Positions 1 through 6,611 of a stretch of 11,076 nt of DNA are shown piece after piece (position 1 is the stretch's first letter; each line of letters opens with the position of its first letter). The translations under genes and the position numbers were made by a program. Origin of the DNA: an uncultured Hyphomicrobiales bacterium. Its GTDB lineage: Bacteria > Pseudomonadota > Alphaproteobacteria > Rhizobiales > Aestuariivirgaceae. The notes under the pieces were generated by a model. That model did no database searches. It was not told the DNA's origin and saw only the letters and a program-made list of their open reading frames with translations. The stretch spans positions 1 through 11,076 of the forward strand of contig CAIYXE010000335.1 in assembly GCA_903930095.1 (NCBI GenBank). The letters run 5' to 3'.

Positions 1-378
1 AATGCCCAGGCCATTTATTGGTGGGGCGAGGCCGCGAAGAATGGCCACTCCGAAGCACAGCTGAAGCTCGGCTGGTGGTTGGTGAAGGGTGGCGACGTCG
101 TGAAGAAGGACGAGGCCGCGGGCATGAACTGGCTGCTGATGGCGGCAAACCAGGGCGAACCCCAGGCACAGTATGAAGTGGGCATCGGCTACTGGAAGGG
201 CCGCGGCGTGAAGGCCGACCCGATCGCCGCCTATATGTGGTTCGACCTCTGCTCCGCCGAGCCGGGCTTCGACAATGCCGCCGTCTACCGGGACGAGGTG
301 GCAAAGACCATGTCGCCCGAGCAGGTGAACCAGGCCAGGCAAATGGTGCAGGCCTTCGCACCCAAGCGGGCCAACTGA
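1..378 (+). CDS. Sel1-like repeat (SLR/TPR-like) protein, C-terminal fragment
   Basis: This is the last 125 residues of a protein whose reading frame is open from the left edge, so the true start lies outside the window. Sel1-like repeats are visible: alternating helices with the AA..G...AQ..LG pattern (EAAKNGHSEAQLKLG, then MAANQGEPQAQYEVGIGYW) and a G.GV..D..AA loop (GRGVKADPIAAYMW). These are alpha-alpha solenoid repeats that usually mediate protein-protein contacts, often in envelope-associated or signalling proteins. The end reads SPEQVNQARQMVQAF, a helical tail common after the last Sel1 repeat. No catalytic domain is visible in this part. The gene is convergent with the methyltransferase gene to its right, with a 25-base gap holding a hairpin. 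The partner and exact function are unknown. Confidence 0.85.
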   Translation, partial: NAQAIYWWGEAAKNGHSEAQLKLGWWLVKGGDVVKKDEAAGMNWLLMAANQGEPQAQYEVGIGYWKGRGVKADPIAAYMWFDLCSAEPGFDNAAVYRDEVAKTMSPEQVNQARQMVQAFAPKRAN

Positions 379-382
379 GCCT

Positions 383-401
383 CAGCCCGCACAGCGGGCT
401 G
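383..401. terminator. Perfect 8-bp hairpin between convergent genes, possible bidirectional terminator
   Basis: CAGCCCGC (383-390), loop ACA, GCGGGCTG (394-401) form a perfect 8-bp GC-rich stem in the 25 bases between the stop codons of the Sel1 gene (+) and the methyltransferase gene (-). Position and symmetry fit a shared terminator. Neither side has a T-run, so it is not a canonical intrinsic terminator and may work only as a 3' end stabiliser or with Rho. Confidence 0.5.
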
Positions 402-403
402 GA

Positions 404-1519
404 TCAGGGAAGCTTGCCCGTCTGGTACAGCATCACCCGCAGCCCGCCGTGCAACACAGGGGCACCGGAGGGGGCGAGTGGCAGTCCGGTCGACTTCGCC
501 AGTGCCGCTTCCGTGGTGATGAGCCCGACGCGCCAGCCGCCGAAGCGCGCGAGAAGTGTCTGGCCCAAAGCGCCATAGAGCGCATGGAGCGGTTTGCGGT
601 CGCCAATGCGGGTGCCATAGGGCGGATTGACGATCACGAGGCCCGGCGGCCCATCCGGCGGCTTAAGATCGCTCACAGACTGCTGCCGGAACTCGGTCAG
701 GCCGGCAACGCCGGCGCGTTGGGCATTGTCCTTTGCCATGCGGATCGCTCCCGCATCGCGGTCGCTGCCGAAGAAGGCATGACCCGGCACGAGCGGCCTG
801 ACCTTGCTGCGCATGCTTTCCCATGATCCAGCCTCGAAGCCCGCAAGCAGCTCAAACGCAAAACCGCGCGAACGTCCCGGGTTTAGACCGGCGGCGATTT
901 CGGCCGCCTCGATCACGAAGGTGCCGGAACCGCACATGGGATCGACCACGGGCTCGGACCCCTTGAACCCGCAGCGCCGCAGGAACAGAGCGGCCAGCGT
1001 CTCGCGCATCGGCGCCTTGCCGATCGCCTCCTTGTGGCCGCGCTTGTGGAGCGACTGGCCCGACGTGTCGATGCTGATGGTGCAGAGATCGTCCTCGATA
1101 CGCGCCTTGAGGACGAGGGCGGCATTCTTGTCGAGAGGCGAGCCGAATTCCTCGGCGATTGCCCGGCCGATGCGCTGCGCCGCGGCTTCCGAGTGATAGA
1201 TGCGCGAGCGCGTGCAGCTCGCCTCCACATGGATTGGCACATCCTTTCTGAGGAAGTCAGCCCAGGGGAATTTGCGTGCCCGCTTGTCAAGTTGCGCCAG
1301 ATGCATCGCACGGAAGGCGCCGATGCGGGCCAGCACCCGGCCGCAGCCGCGAAGCTCGAGATTGGCACGCCATGCCTCGGTCCAGCCGCCCGTCACCGTG
1401 ACACCGCCAACCATCTGTTTCGGGTCCCGGAAGCCGCGCTCACGCGCCTCTTCACAGAGTTCTTTTTCGAGGCCGGGAGGGGCCATCAGGAAGATTTCAA
1501 ATTCACCGGCAGGCGTCAT
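404..1519 (-). CDS. THUMP-domain class I SAM-dependent RNA methyltransferase (RlmL-like, UPF0020)
   Basis: A 371-residue protein of the family that methylates a guanine base in structured RNA, probably 23S rRNA, in the cytoplasm. The N-terminus (FEIFLMAPPGLEKEL) is the typical lead-in to a THUMP RNA-binding domain at roughly residues 50-155. The LHKRGHK stretch (157-163) and APMRETLAA lead into the Rossmann methyltransferase domain. That domain has SAM-binding motif I DPMCGSGTF (193-201), an acidic motif II at GSDRD (251-255) and the catalytic motif IV NPPYGTRIG (298-306). The length fits the stand-alone RlmL-type module; E. coli RlmKL carries a second methyltransferase domain that is absent here. 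The ATG at 1519 is chosen because it includes the conserved PGLE lead-in; there is no strong Shine-Dalgarno. It lies 64 bases after the dehydrogenase gene, so it may have its own promoter. The exact target nucleotide is not provable from sequence. Confidence 0.88.
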   Translation of the reverse strand: MTPAGEFEIFLMAPPGLEKELCEEARERGFRDPKQMVGGVTVTGGWTEAWRANLELRGCGRVLARIGAFRAMHLAQLDKRARKFPWADFLRKDVPIHVEASCTRSRIYHSEAAAQRIGRAIAEEFGSPLDKNAALVLKARIEDDLCTISIDTSGQSLHKRGHKEAIGKAPMRETLAALFLRRCGFKGSEPVVDPMCGSGTFVIEAAEIAAGLNPGRSRGFAFELLAGFEAGSWESMRSKVRPLVPGHAFFGSDRDAGAIRMAKDNAQRAGVAGLTEFRQQSVSDLKPPDGPPGLVIVNPPYGTRIGDRKPLHALYGALGQTLLARFGGWRVGLITTEAALAKSTGLPLAPSGAPVLHGGLRVMLYQTGKLP

Positions 1520-1523
1520 GCAG

Positions 1524-1548
1524 CCCGCATATCGCGAAAGCGTGCGGG
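1524..1548 (-). other. Hairpin with GNRA-type loop just upstream of the methyltransferase start
   Basis: On the plus strand, CCCGCA (1524-1529) pairs with TGCGGG (1543-1548), and an inner CGC/GCG pair (1533-1535 with 1540-1542) closes a GAAA loop, leaving a 3-base bulge. On the minus strand, which is the transcribed one, the loop reads TTTC. The structure ends four bases before the methyltransferase ATG, where no Shine-Dalgarno is visible. It could be the 3' end of the upstream operon mRNA or a structure limiting initiation. No T-run follows. Confidence 0.3.
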
Positions 1549-1583
1549 GATCGACTGTTTTCGGGCAGCCGCCGCCTTCGCAA

Positions 1584-2348
1584 CTAACCCGCGAAGCGGG
1601 CGCTCAGGCCGCCATCGGCGCGCCAGTTGGCGCCGGTGACGAAGGAGGCCTCGTCCGAGAGCAGGAAGGCCACGCAATTGGCGATTTCCGCCGGGCTGCC
1701 CATCCTGCCCAGCGGATGCACGTCGAGCACCTTCTGGCGCAGGCCCGGATCGTTCTTGTCGAAGAACTCCTTCACCAGGAAGGTCTCGGTATAGCCAGGC
1801 GAGAGGGCATTCACCCTGATCTGGTGCTTGCCCATGTCGAGCGCCATCGACCGGGTCAGACCCACCAGCCCGGACTTCGCTGCCGCATAGGGAAAAAATC
1901 CGGGATAGGTCATGTCGGCATGGATCGACGCAATGTTCACGATGCTGCCGCGCCTCATCTCGATCATGCCGGGCAGAACCTGGCGCGACACCAGCCAAGA
2001 AGCCTTGAGATCGACGCTGAACACGTCGTCCCAGTCTTCTTCCGTCATGGTGACGGCATCGGCGTAGGCGTTGCGCCCGGCATTGTTCACGAGCCCGGTG
2101 ACGGGACCGAAGCGCTTCACCGCCGCCGCATGCACGCGGGCGATGTCGCCCGCGGCACACACGCTGCCCGCGCCGAAGTGACACCTGCCGGCGGCGGCAA
2201 GTGATGCCACCAGCGCTTCACCCGCCGCGGCTTCAATGTCGATGATCGAGACGCGCGCGCCCTCAGCGAGTGCCTTTTCCACGATGGCAGCGCCGATGCC
2301 GCGGCTTCCCCCCGTGACCAGCACGTGATGATCGTCGAGACGCCCCAT
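1584..2348 (-). CDS. SDR-family NAD(P)-dependent oxidoreductase, probable sugar or polyol dehydrogenase
   Basis: A 254-residue classical short-chain dehydrogenase, the normal length for the family. Visible motifs are the cofactor-binding TGGSRGIG (12-19), NNAG (88-91), catalytic Ser141 (NIASIHA) and YAAAK with Tyr154 and Lys158. An Asp at the end of the second strand (residue 37, SIIDIE) favours NAD over NADP. The Asn of the classical N-S-Y-K tetrad is Asp113 (VDLKA), a substitution found in some family members. The C-terminus has the usual HPLGR...PAEIA...FLLSDEASFVTGA..ADGG pattern. It is the last gene of the ABC/dehydratase operon: the dehydratase stop lies 6 bases upstream and GAGGGG overlaps that stop, unusually close to the ATG (2-base spacing). 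Context suggests oxidation of the imported sugar to a lactone or ketose; the actual substrate is an inference. Confidence 0.9.
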   Translation of the reverse strand: MGRLDDHHVLVTGGSRGIGAAIVEKALAEGARVSIIDIEAAAGEALVASLAAAGRCHFGAGSVCAAGDIARVHAAAVKRFGPVTGLVNNAGRNAYADAVTMTEEDWDDVFSVDLKASWLVSRQVLPGMIEMRRGSIVNIASIHADMTYPGFFPYAAAKSGLVGLTRSMALDMGKHQIRVNALSPGYTETFLVKEFFDKNDPGLRQKVLDVHPLGRMGSPAEIANCVAFLLSDEASFVTGANWRADGGLSARFAG

Positions 2349-2354
2349 CTCCCC

Positions 2355-3518
2355 TCACCAGTCCGCCACGCTGCCGTCGTGCTGATACCACTGTATGGGC
2401 TGCACCTCGGCAAAGGTGTATTTCTTGGCGGCGTCGAAGTTGATTTCGACGCCGATGCCGGGCGCCTGCGACGGCTCCACATAACCGCCGACGATCGGCG
2501 AGACGCCGGAAATAACCTCATCACGCCAGGGCACATCCGACCGCATTACTTCCTGGATCAGGAAGTTCGGCGTTGCAAAGCCCAGGTGGATGTTGACCAT
2601 GGTTGCGATGGGCCCCAGCGGATTGTGCGGCGCCATCGAGACCCCGAAGGTATCGCAGAGCGCCGCAATCCGCCTCACTTCGGTGAGGCCGCCGGCGTGG
2701 CACACGTCAGGCTGGGCCACGGCAATCGCCTCGGATTGCAGCAGGTGCAGGAACTCGTGGCGGTGAACCAGGCGCTCGCCGGCGGCGATCGGCACCGGGG
2801 TCGAACGGGCGACGCGCGCGGTGCCTTTCCAATCCTCCGGCTGGCAGGGTTCCTCGATGAAGAATGGCCGGTATGGCTCGAGCACCTTGGCATACTGGAT
2901 CGCCATGGCGGCGGTGGTGCGGCCATGAAGATCGACCATGATGTCCATGTCCTCGCCGCCGCCCTCGCGCGCCGCGGCCATCAGTTCCTCGGCCTCTTTC
3001 AGCGCCGCAAGACCGTCGAGAGGCGCGGTCCGGCCGACGGCCAGGATCTTCACCGCCGAGAAGCCGTCAGCGCGCGACTGCGCCGCCTTGTCCCGGAAGT
3101 TGGCTGCAACGGCGGAATTATACACCGCATCGGAGTTGCCGCCGCCCAGATGATCGTACATCCGCAGGCGCTGGCGGCAGAGGCCGCCGAGGAGTTGCCA
3201 CAGCGGGATGCCCAGATGCTTCGCCTTGATGTCATGCAGCGCCTGGTCGATGCCGGAGAGCGCCGACATGGTTACGATGCCGCCCTTGAAGAACGGATGG
3301 CGGAACATGACCTGCCAGAGGTGCTCGATGTTGAGCGGGTCATTGCCGCGGATGAGCAGCGCCAGGTCGTCGATGGCCCCCGCCACTGCGCGCGTCTGGA
3401 ACTCGAGTGTCGCCTCGCCCAGGCCATAGAGGCCGGGCACGTCCGTCTCCACCCGCACGAATATCCAGTTCCGGAGCTTCGCATTGACCACGAAACTCTT
3501 GATGGCCGTGATCTTCAT
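2355..3518 (-). CDS. Mandelate racemase/enolase-superfamily sugar-acid dehydratase, D-galactonate dehydratase-like
   Basis: A 387-residue member of the enolase superfamily that removes water from an aldonate to give a 2-keto-3-deoxy acid, using a Mg2+-stabilised enolate. From memory of E. coli DgoD the match is colinear, including the start (MKIT), LWQVM, GIDQAL.DIK, DLHGR, LEPYRPFFIEEP, AAGERL, QPD..HAGG.TE, APHNPLGPIA and a C-terminal SVA-W. Expected metal ligands are Asp196, Glu222 and Glu248; the DgoD-type catalytic residues His198, His298 and Glu323 are at matching spacing. The start is the ATG at 3518, 11 bases after the permease stop and preceded by GAGGG; the open frame continues upstream to 3998 but that part is inside the permease gene in another frame. 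The residue set supports an active aldonate dehydratase. Whether the substrate is galactonate or another acid (gluconate, fuconate, arabinonate) is not settled. Confidence 0.88.
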   Translation of the reverse strand: MKITAIKSFVVNAKLRNWIFVRVETDVPGLYGLGEATLEFQTRAVAGAIDDLALLIRGNDPLNIEHLWQVMFRHPFFKGGIVTMSALSGIDQALHDIKAKHLGIPLWQLLGGLCRQRLRMYDHLGGGNSDAVYNSAVAANFRDKAAQSRADGFSAVKILAVGRTAPLDGLAALKEAEELMAAAREGGGEDMDIMVDLHGRTTAAMAIQYAKVLEPYRPFFIEEPCQPEDWKGTARVARSTPVPIAAGERLVHRHEFLHLLQSEAIAVAQPDVCHAGGLTEVRRIAALCDTFGVSMAPHNPLGPIATMVNIHLGFATPNFLIQEVMRSDVPWRDEVISGVSPIVGGYVEPSQAPGIGVEINFDAAKKYTFAEVQPIQWYQHDGSVADW

Positions 3519-3529
3519 GCCACCCGCCC

Positions 3530-4552
3530 TCAGCGCCCGGTAAGCGACTGGCGGCGGATGCGGCGCTCGATCACCGTCTGCAGCACCACCGACAGCACGA
3601 TGACGAGGCCGAAGCAGAGTTGCGTGTAGAAGGCGTTGATGCCGGCCGAGACGATGCCCGCATTGATCGCGCCGATGATGTAGGACGCCACGAAGGAGCC
3701 AACGATCGAGCCCGTTCCGCCGAACACGGAGGTGCCGCCGAGGAAGACCGACGCGATGGTGTTGAGCAGGAAGCCGTCGCCCAGCGTCGGCCAGAAGTAG
3801 TAGCCATAAACAGAGGTCATGACGCCCGCCAGCACGGCCACCACGCCGACGAGCATGAAGGCCCGCGTCTTGACGCTCACCACGTCCACGCCCATCAGGC
3901 GCGCACTCGTCGGGTTGTCGCCGACGAGGAAGACATGGGCGCCGAAGCGCGTGCGGTTGAGCAGCACCCAGAGCACGACTGCGACCGCAATCATCCACAG
4001 CGTCTGGACAGGAACGCCGAAGACGGGTTCGCGGAAGATTGCATGGAGGGCGGGATACTGGTCCGCGGTCAGCGGCACGCCGGTGCCGTTCATCAGGACG
4101 AGCTCGAGGCCCCGGAACAGGAACGACGTGCCGATGGTGATGACCAGCGAGGGAATGTTGAGCCTCGCCACCAGCGTGCCGTTGATCCAGCCGCAGAGGG
4201 CGCCAACGACGAAGGCACCTGTGAGCGCCATGGGCCAGGGCACGCCCGCCTGGACGAGCAGGCAGAAGGACGCCGTGCCCAGCGCCATGATGGACGGAAA
4301 GGAAAGATCGATCTCACCGGTGATGACGACGAAGGTCAGCGCCAGCGCGATGATGCCGAACTGCGGCGTTGTCTGTGCGAAGGCCTTGTAGATGTCGACG
4401 TTGGTGAACACGGCGGGCGCCGCGAGCACGAAGCCCAGCCACATGGCCAGGCCGACCCCGATGATGCCGAGCTGAGAGCCGTAGCGGCGCAGCCACGAGG
4501 GCGGAGCCACGCGGTTGTCGGCCGGTTTTGCCTTGGCGGTTTCAGTCGACAT
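3530..4552 (-). CDS. Sugar ABC transporter permease, RbsC/FrcC type
   Basis: A 340-residue inner-membrane protein of the carbohydrate-uptake-2 permease family (BPD_transp_2). It has a hydrophilic N-terminus of about 26 residues followed by many hydrophobic segments starting near residue 27 (LGIIGVGLAMWLGFVLAA). Family landmarks are visible: TGEIDLSFPS (78-87, the position of TGGIDLS in RbsC), GTSFLFRGL (141-149), GDNPTSARLMGV (211-222) and FLGGTSVFGGTG (270-281). It forms the membrane channel for the substrate delivered by the binding protein, powered by the adjacent ATPase. The ATG at 4552 lies 9 bases after the ATPase stop; the stop itself runs into a good Shine-Dalgarno (TGAGGGG), suggesting translational coupling. 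Substrate specificity cannot be read from the permease. Confidence 0.93.
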   Translation of the reverse strand: MSTETAKAKPADNRVAPPSWLRRYGSQLGIIGVGLAMWLGFVLAAPAVFTNVDIYKAFAQTTPQFGIIALALTFVVITGEIDLSFPSIMALGTASFCLLVQAGVPWPMALTGAFVVGALCGWINGTLVARLNIPSLVITIGTSFLFRGLELVLMNGTGVPLTADQYPALHAIFREPVFGVPVQTLWMIAVAVVLWVLLNRTRFGAHVFLVGDNPTSARLMGVDVVSVKTRAFMLVGVVAVLAGVMTSVYGYYFWPTLGDGFLLNTIASVFLGGTSVFGGTGSIVGSFVASYIIGAINAGIVSAGINAFYTQLCFGLVIVLSVVLQTVIERRIRRQSLTGR

Positions 4553-4561
4553 GATGTCCCC

Positions 4562-5350
4562 TCAGCTGAGTGTTCCCGTGCGGGCCACGCGGTAAAGCCG
4601 GTCGATCAGTTCTTCCATGGTGATCTGCGTCTTGTCATAGACGCCGGCAACCTTGCCGCGGTCCAGCACATAAAGCCGGTCGACCACCGGGTAGACATGG
4701 AAGATGTTGTGGTCGATGAAGATCGCCGACTTTCCTGCCTTCTTGATGTTGCTGACGAAGTCGAGCGTCTTTTTCGTCTCGGTCAGGGACAGGCCCATGG
4801 TGGGCTCGTCCAGGATCACCAGTTCGGCGTCGAAGTAGAGTGCCCGCGTGATGGCCACGCCCTGCTTCTCGCCGCCCGACATGGTGGTCACCACATTGTC
4901 GGGGTGCACGGCAGCAGAGGTGAAACCCATATGCTCGCTCATCAGACGCGCGGATTCCGCGCGCATCCTTTCGACGTCGAGAAGCCCCCACTTGGTGCGC
5001 AGTTCGCGCCCCATGAACATGTTGCGCCAGATCGGCTGCTTCTCGCACAGCGCGCGTTCCTGGTAGACGGTCTCGATGCCGAGGCCGCGGGCGCGCGCCA
5101 CCGACCAGTCGTCGATGCGGGCGCCCTTGAAGAAGATCTCACCCCCGGCATCGGGACGGTGGAAACCCATCACGGTCTTGACCAGCGTGGACTTGCCCGC
5201 GCCATTGTCGCCCAGAAGGCCGACGATCTCGCCGGGATAGACCGCGAAATTGATGCCTGAAAGCGACCGCACCTCGCCGAACGTCTTCGACACGTTGCGA
5301 AGCTCGATCACTGGCGCGGCACTGCCGGCGCCATTGTTCGCCTGGGACAT
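4562..5350 (-). CDS. Sugar ABC transporter ATP-binding protein, single-domain (FrcA-like)
   Basis: A 262-residue ATPase that drives the sugar importer from the cytoplasmic face. Walker A is GDNGAGKST (47-55), the Q-loop is Gln97 (VYQERALCEK), the signature is MSGGEKQ (157-163), Walker B is LVILDEPT with Asp181 and Glu182, and the H-loop His is 214 (FIDHNIFHV). All residues needed for ATP hydrolysis are present. Unlike RbsA, XylG or MglA, which have two fused nucleotide-binding domains (about 500 residues), this protein has one, as in rhizobial FrcA, so it should act as a homodimer. The ATG at 5350 is chosen, with GAGG at 5355-5358 in front. The frame is open up to 5458, but that would overlap the binding-protein gene and add a non-family N-terminus. 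Confidence 0.93.
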   Translation of the reverse strand: MSQANNGAGSAAPVIELRNVSKTFGEVRSLSGINFAVYPGEIVGLLGDNGAGKSTLVKTVMGFHRPDAGGEIFFKGARIDDWSVARARGLGIETVYQERALCEKQPIWRNMFMGRELRTKWGLLDVERMRAESARLMSEHMGFTSAAVHPDNVVTTMSGGEKQGVAITRALYFDAELVILDEPTMGLSLTETKKTLDFVSNIKKAGKSAIFIDHNIFHVYPVVDRLYVLDRGKVAGVYDKTQITMEELIDRLYRVARTGTLS

Positions 5351-5379
5351 GCTGCCTCGTGGTTTTGAAGGTGTATGGC

Positions 5380-5405
5380 GGCGGCCCCGGATACCCGGGG
5401 CCGCC
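5380..5405 (-). other. Strong intercistronic hairpin between the binding-protein and ATPase genes
   Basis: Arms GGCGGCCCCGG (5380-5390) and CCGGGGCCGCC (5395-5405) form a perfect 11-bp, all-GC-rich stem with a 4-base loop in the 64-base gap after the binding-protein stop. No T-run follows on the transcribed strand (the next bases are ATACACC), so it is not a full intrinsic terminator. Such hairpins after a binding-protein gene commonly protect the upstream mRNA from 3' exonucleases or partly terminate transcription, giving more binding protein than ATPase or permease. That role is inferred here from position and structure. Confidence 0.7.
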
Positions 5406-5414
5406 TGGCGCGTA

Positions 5415-6428
5415 TCAGCGGATTTCGACGGCCGCGAGCGGCGCCACCGCATCGACATTCGTCGAGTCGACGAAGGCGCCTGCAGTGTTGATGTCGAGGC
5501 CCGAGAACCCGAACTTCTTGGTGAGGCAGATGTTGAGGATCGGGATGTAGCCCTGGAGGAAGGGCTGCTGGTCGATCACCAGGTTCTGGAAGCCTTCCTT
5601 CACCGCCTGCGCGGTGTTGGGAGACATGTCGAAGCCGGCGAAATAGACCTGGCCCGGCGTAAGCGAGGCTGCCTTGGCGTAGACGCCGACGTTCGAGGTC
5701 AGGCCGCCATGGTCCGTCACCACGATCTTGACACCCGGATTGGCGCCCATCACGCCCACGAAGGTCGCCGTGCCGGCGTTGGGATCGGCATTCGTGGCCG
5801 AATCGATCTCCTGGTAGATGACCTTGGCGCCGGCCTTTTCGAAGGCTTCGATCACGCCCACGGTGCGCTGGCCGCGGTCGCCGCCCTGGCCCTTCAGGCC
5901 CCAGACGAAGACGCTGTCACCAGCCTGCAGGTTGGAACGCTTGGCAGCCTCGCTGGCGAGTGCAAAGCCTGCGGCGTAGTTGGGAGCGCCCACATAGCCG
6001 AAGCCGTTGGCGGAGAATTTCTTCTGGCTCTCAGGCAGAGAGGTGTTGAGGGTGGTGAAGATGGTTCCCTGCGCGAAGGCCTGCTCGACGATCGGGCCGG
6101 TGGCCGGCTCGCCCGCAAAGCCATAGGTGGCAATGCCGTCCACCTTAGTGGCAACAGCCTGCTGGATCTGCTGGAGCATCTTGTTGGGATCCCAGTCCGA
6201 GAAATAGTAGGTAACTTCGGGCCCGAGATCCGCCTCTGCCTGGCGGAAGCCGTTATAAACGTTGTTGGCGAACACGCCGCCCTGCGGCCCGCCGGGGAAA
6301 GCCGCGATCTTGACGCCGGAACACCACTTCGCCGTAGGCTCGTTTGCGCCCGCGCCGGAAACAGCGGCAAGCGACAGCCCGACCGTAGCCGCCGTCAGAG
6401 CGGCAATCCGCGTAACTCTCTGCATCAT
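5415..6428 (-). CDS. Periplasmic sugar-binding protein of an ABC importer
   Basis: A 337-residue protein with a Sec signal peptide: MMQRVTR, a hydrophobic core (IAALTAATVGLSLAAV) and a likely signal peptidase I cleavage after AGA (about residue 28). There is no lipobox; the Cys at 36 lies beyond the cleavage site. The mature part has the fold signals of the periplasmic binding protein type 1 (Peripla_BP_4) family, such as GGVFANNVYNGFRQAEADLG, Q-rich helix MLQQIQQAVATKVDGIATYG, and VIDQQPFLQGY (DQQP at 286-289), typical of sugar-binding proteins paired with RbsC-type permeases. The start is fixed by a near-ideal Shine-Dalgarno AGGGAGG (6434-6440) five bases before the ATG at 6428; a second ATG follows at once. 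The frame stays open upstream to 6680, but without family features. It is the first gene of the operon and probably its most highly expressed one. The ligand is unknown. Confidence 0.92.
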   Translation of the reverse strand: MMQRVTRIAALTAATVGLSLAAVSGAGANEPTAKWCSGVKIAAFPGGPQGGVFANNVYNGFRQAEADLGPEVTYYFSDWDPNKMLQQIQQAVATKVDGIATYGFAGEPATGPIVEQAFAQGTIFTTLNTSLPESQKKFSANGFGYVGAPNYAAGFALASEAAKRSNLQAGDSVFVWGLKGQGGDRGQRTVGVIEAFEKAGAKVIYQEIDSATNADPNAGTATFVGVMGANPGVKIVVTDHGGLTSNVGVYAKAASLTPGQVYFAGFDMSPNTAQAVKEGFQNLVIDQQPFLQGYIPILNICLTKKFGFSGLDINTAGAFVDSTNVDAVAPLAAVEIR

Positions 6429-6456
6429 CAGATCCTCCCTAGGATTCGGTTGTTTG

Positions 6457-6489
6457 CCGGCTTGCTGCCGGTCTGCGCGCATGCCGCGC
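6457..6489 (-). other. Two small tandem hairpins in the leader of the binding-protein mRNA
   Basis: CCGGC (6457-6461) pairs with GCCGG (6467-6471) around a 5-base loop, and GCGCG (6475-6479) pairs with CGCGC (6485-6489) around another 5-base loop. Both lie in the untranslated leader if transcription begins near 6500, upstream of the strong Shine-Dalgarno. They may stabilise the 5' end; five-base GC stems also occur by chance at this GC content. Confidence 0.25.
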
Positions 6490-6504
6490 TTGGAGAAGGC
6501 TAGA

Positions 6505-6518
6505 GTAATCATACAACT
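6505..6518 (-). promoter_or_regulatory. Candidate operator and -10 region of the ABC/dehydratase operon
   Basis: The minus strand here reads AGTTGTATGATTAC. It contains a TATGAT box (plus-strand 6508-6513) and a short inverted repeat GTA-TGAT-TAC (6505-6514). A TTTACA hexamer lies just upstream (6520-6525) but would require a different, weaker -10 (TAGCCT, 6497-6502) at 17-base spacing; the TATGAT box itself has no good -35. The AGTTGT core recurs, in inverted orientation, at 6590-6595 in front of the regulator gene. TTGT/ACAA half-sites are common for FCD-type GntR regulators, so this is a plausible repressor site overlapping the promoter. Confidence 0.35.
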
Positions 6519-6575
6519 GTGTAAAGCCGTTTCCCGTGGCCTAAGCGTGCGAAGCAGACAGTGATCAAAAGCATG

Positions 6576-6603
6576 TTGCCACGCAGCAAAGTTGTCATAT
6601 ATG
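6576..6603 (+). promoter_or_regulatory. Candidate promoter of the GntR gene with overlapping operator-like sequence
   Basis: TTGCCA (6576-6581), a 16-base spacer and TATATG (6598-6603) form a reasonable sigma-70 type promoter. Transcription would then start near 6610, one or two bases before the favoured ATG at 6612. The spacer and -10 contain AGTTGTCATATATG (6590-6603), with the perfect palindrome CATATATG (6596-6603) and the AGTTGT core shared with the site at 6513-6518 on the other strand. This arrangement suits autoregulation. It is inferred from pattern only. Confidence 0.35.
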
Positions 6604-6611
6604 TTTTGCCC

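Noticed and set aside
1588..1600. CCCGC-GAA-GCGGG hairpin at the end of the dehydrogenase gene
   Set aside because: It lies within the last codons, has only 5 pairs and no T-run, so it is weak as a terminator.
2355..3518. Assigning the symbol dgoD
   Set aside because: Residues fit an aldonate dehydratase of this type, but acid specificity in the family varies and the accompanying genes do not include the E. coli dgo kinase and aldolase.
2325..3629. Long open frame on the plus strand opposite the dehydratase gene
   Set aside because: The dehydratase on the other strand has every catalytic residue; the plus-strand product looks like no known protein.
3519..3998. Upstream extension of the dehydratase frame
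   Set aside because: The extra 160 residues lie inside the permease gene in another frame and do not resemble the enolase N-terminus, whereas MKIT at 3518 matches DgoD-type starts.
3620..5260. Long open frame on the plus strand (546 codons) opposite the permease and ATPase genes
   Set aside because: It is antisense to two genes with complete family motifs, and its translation is rich in His, Arg, Asp and Glu with no recognisable domain, as expected of a shadow frame in GC-rich DNA.
5351..5458. Upstream start for the ATPase
   Set aside because: It would cross the hairpin and overlap the binding-protein gene; the added residues are Arg-rich and not conserved in the family.
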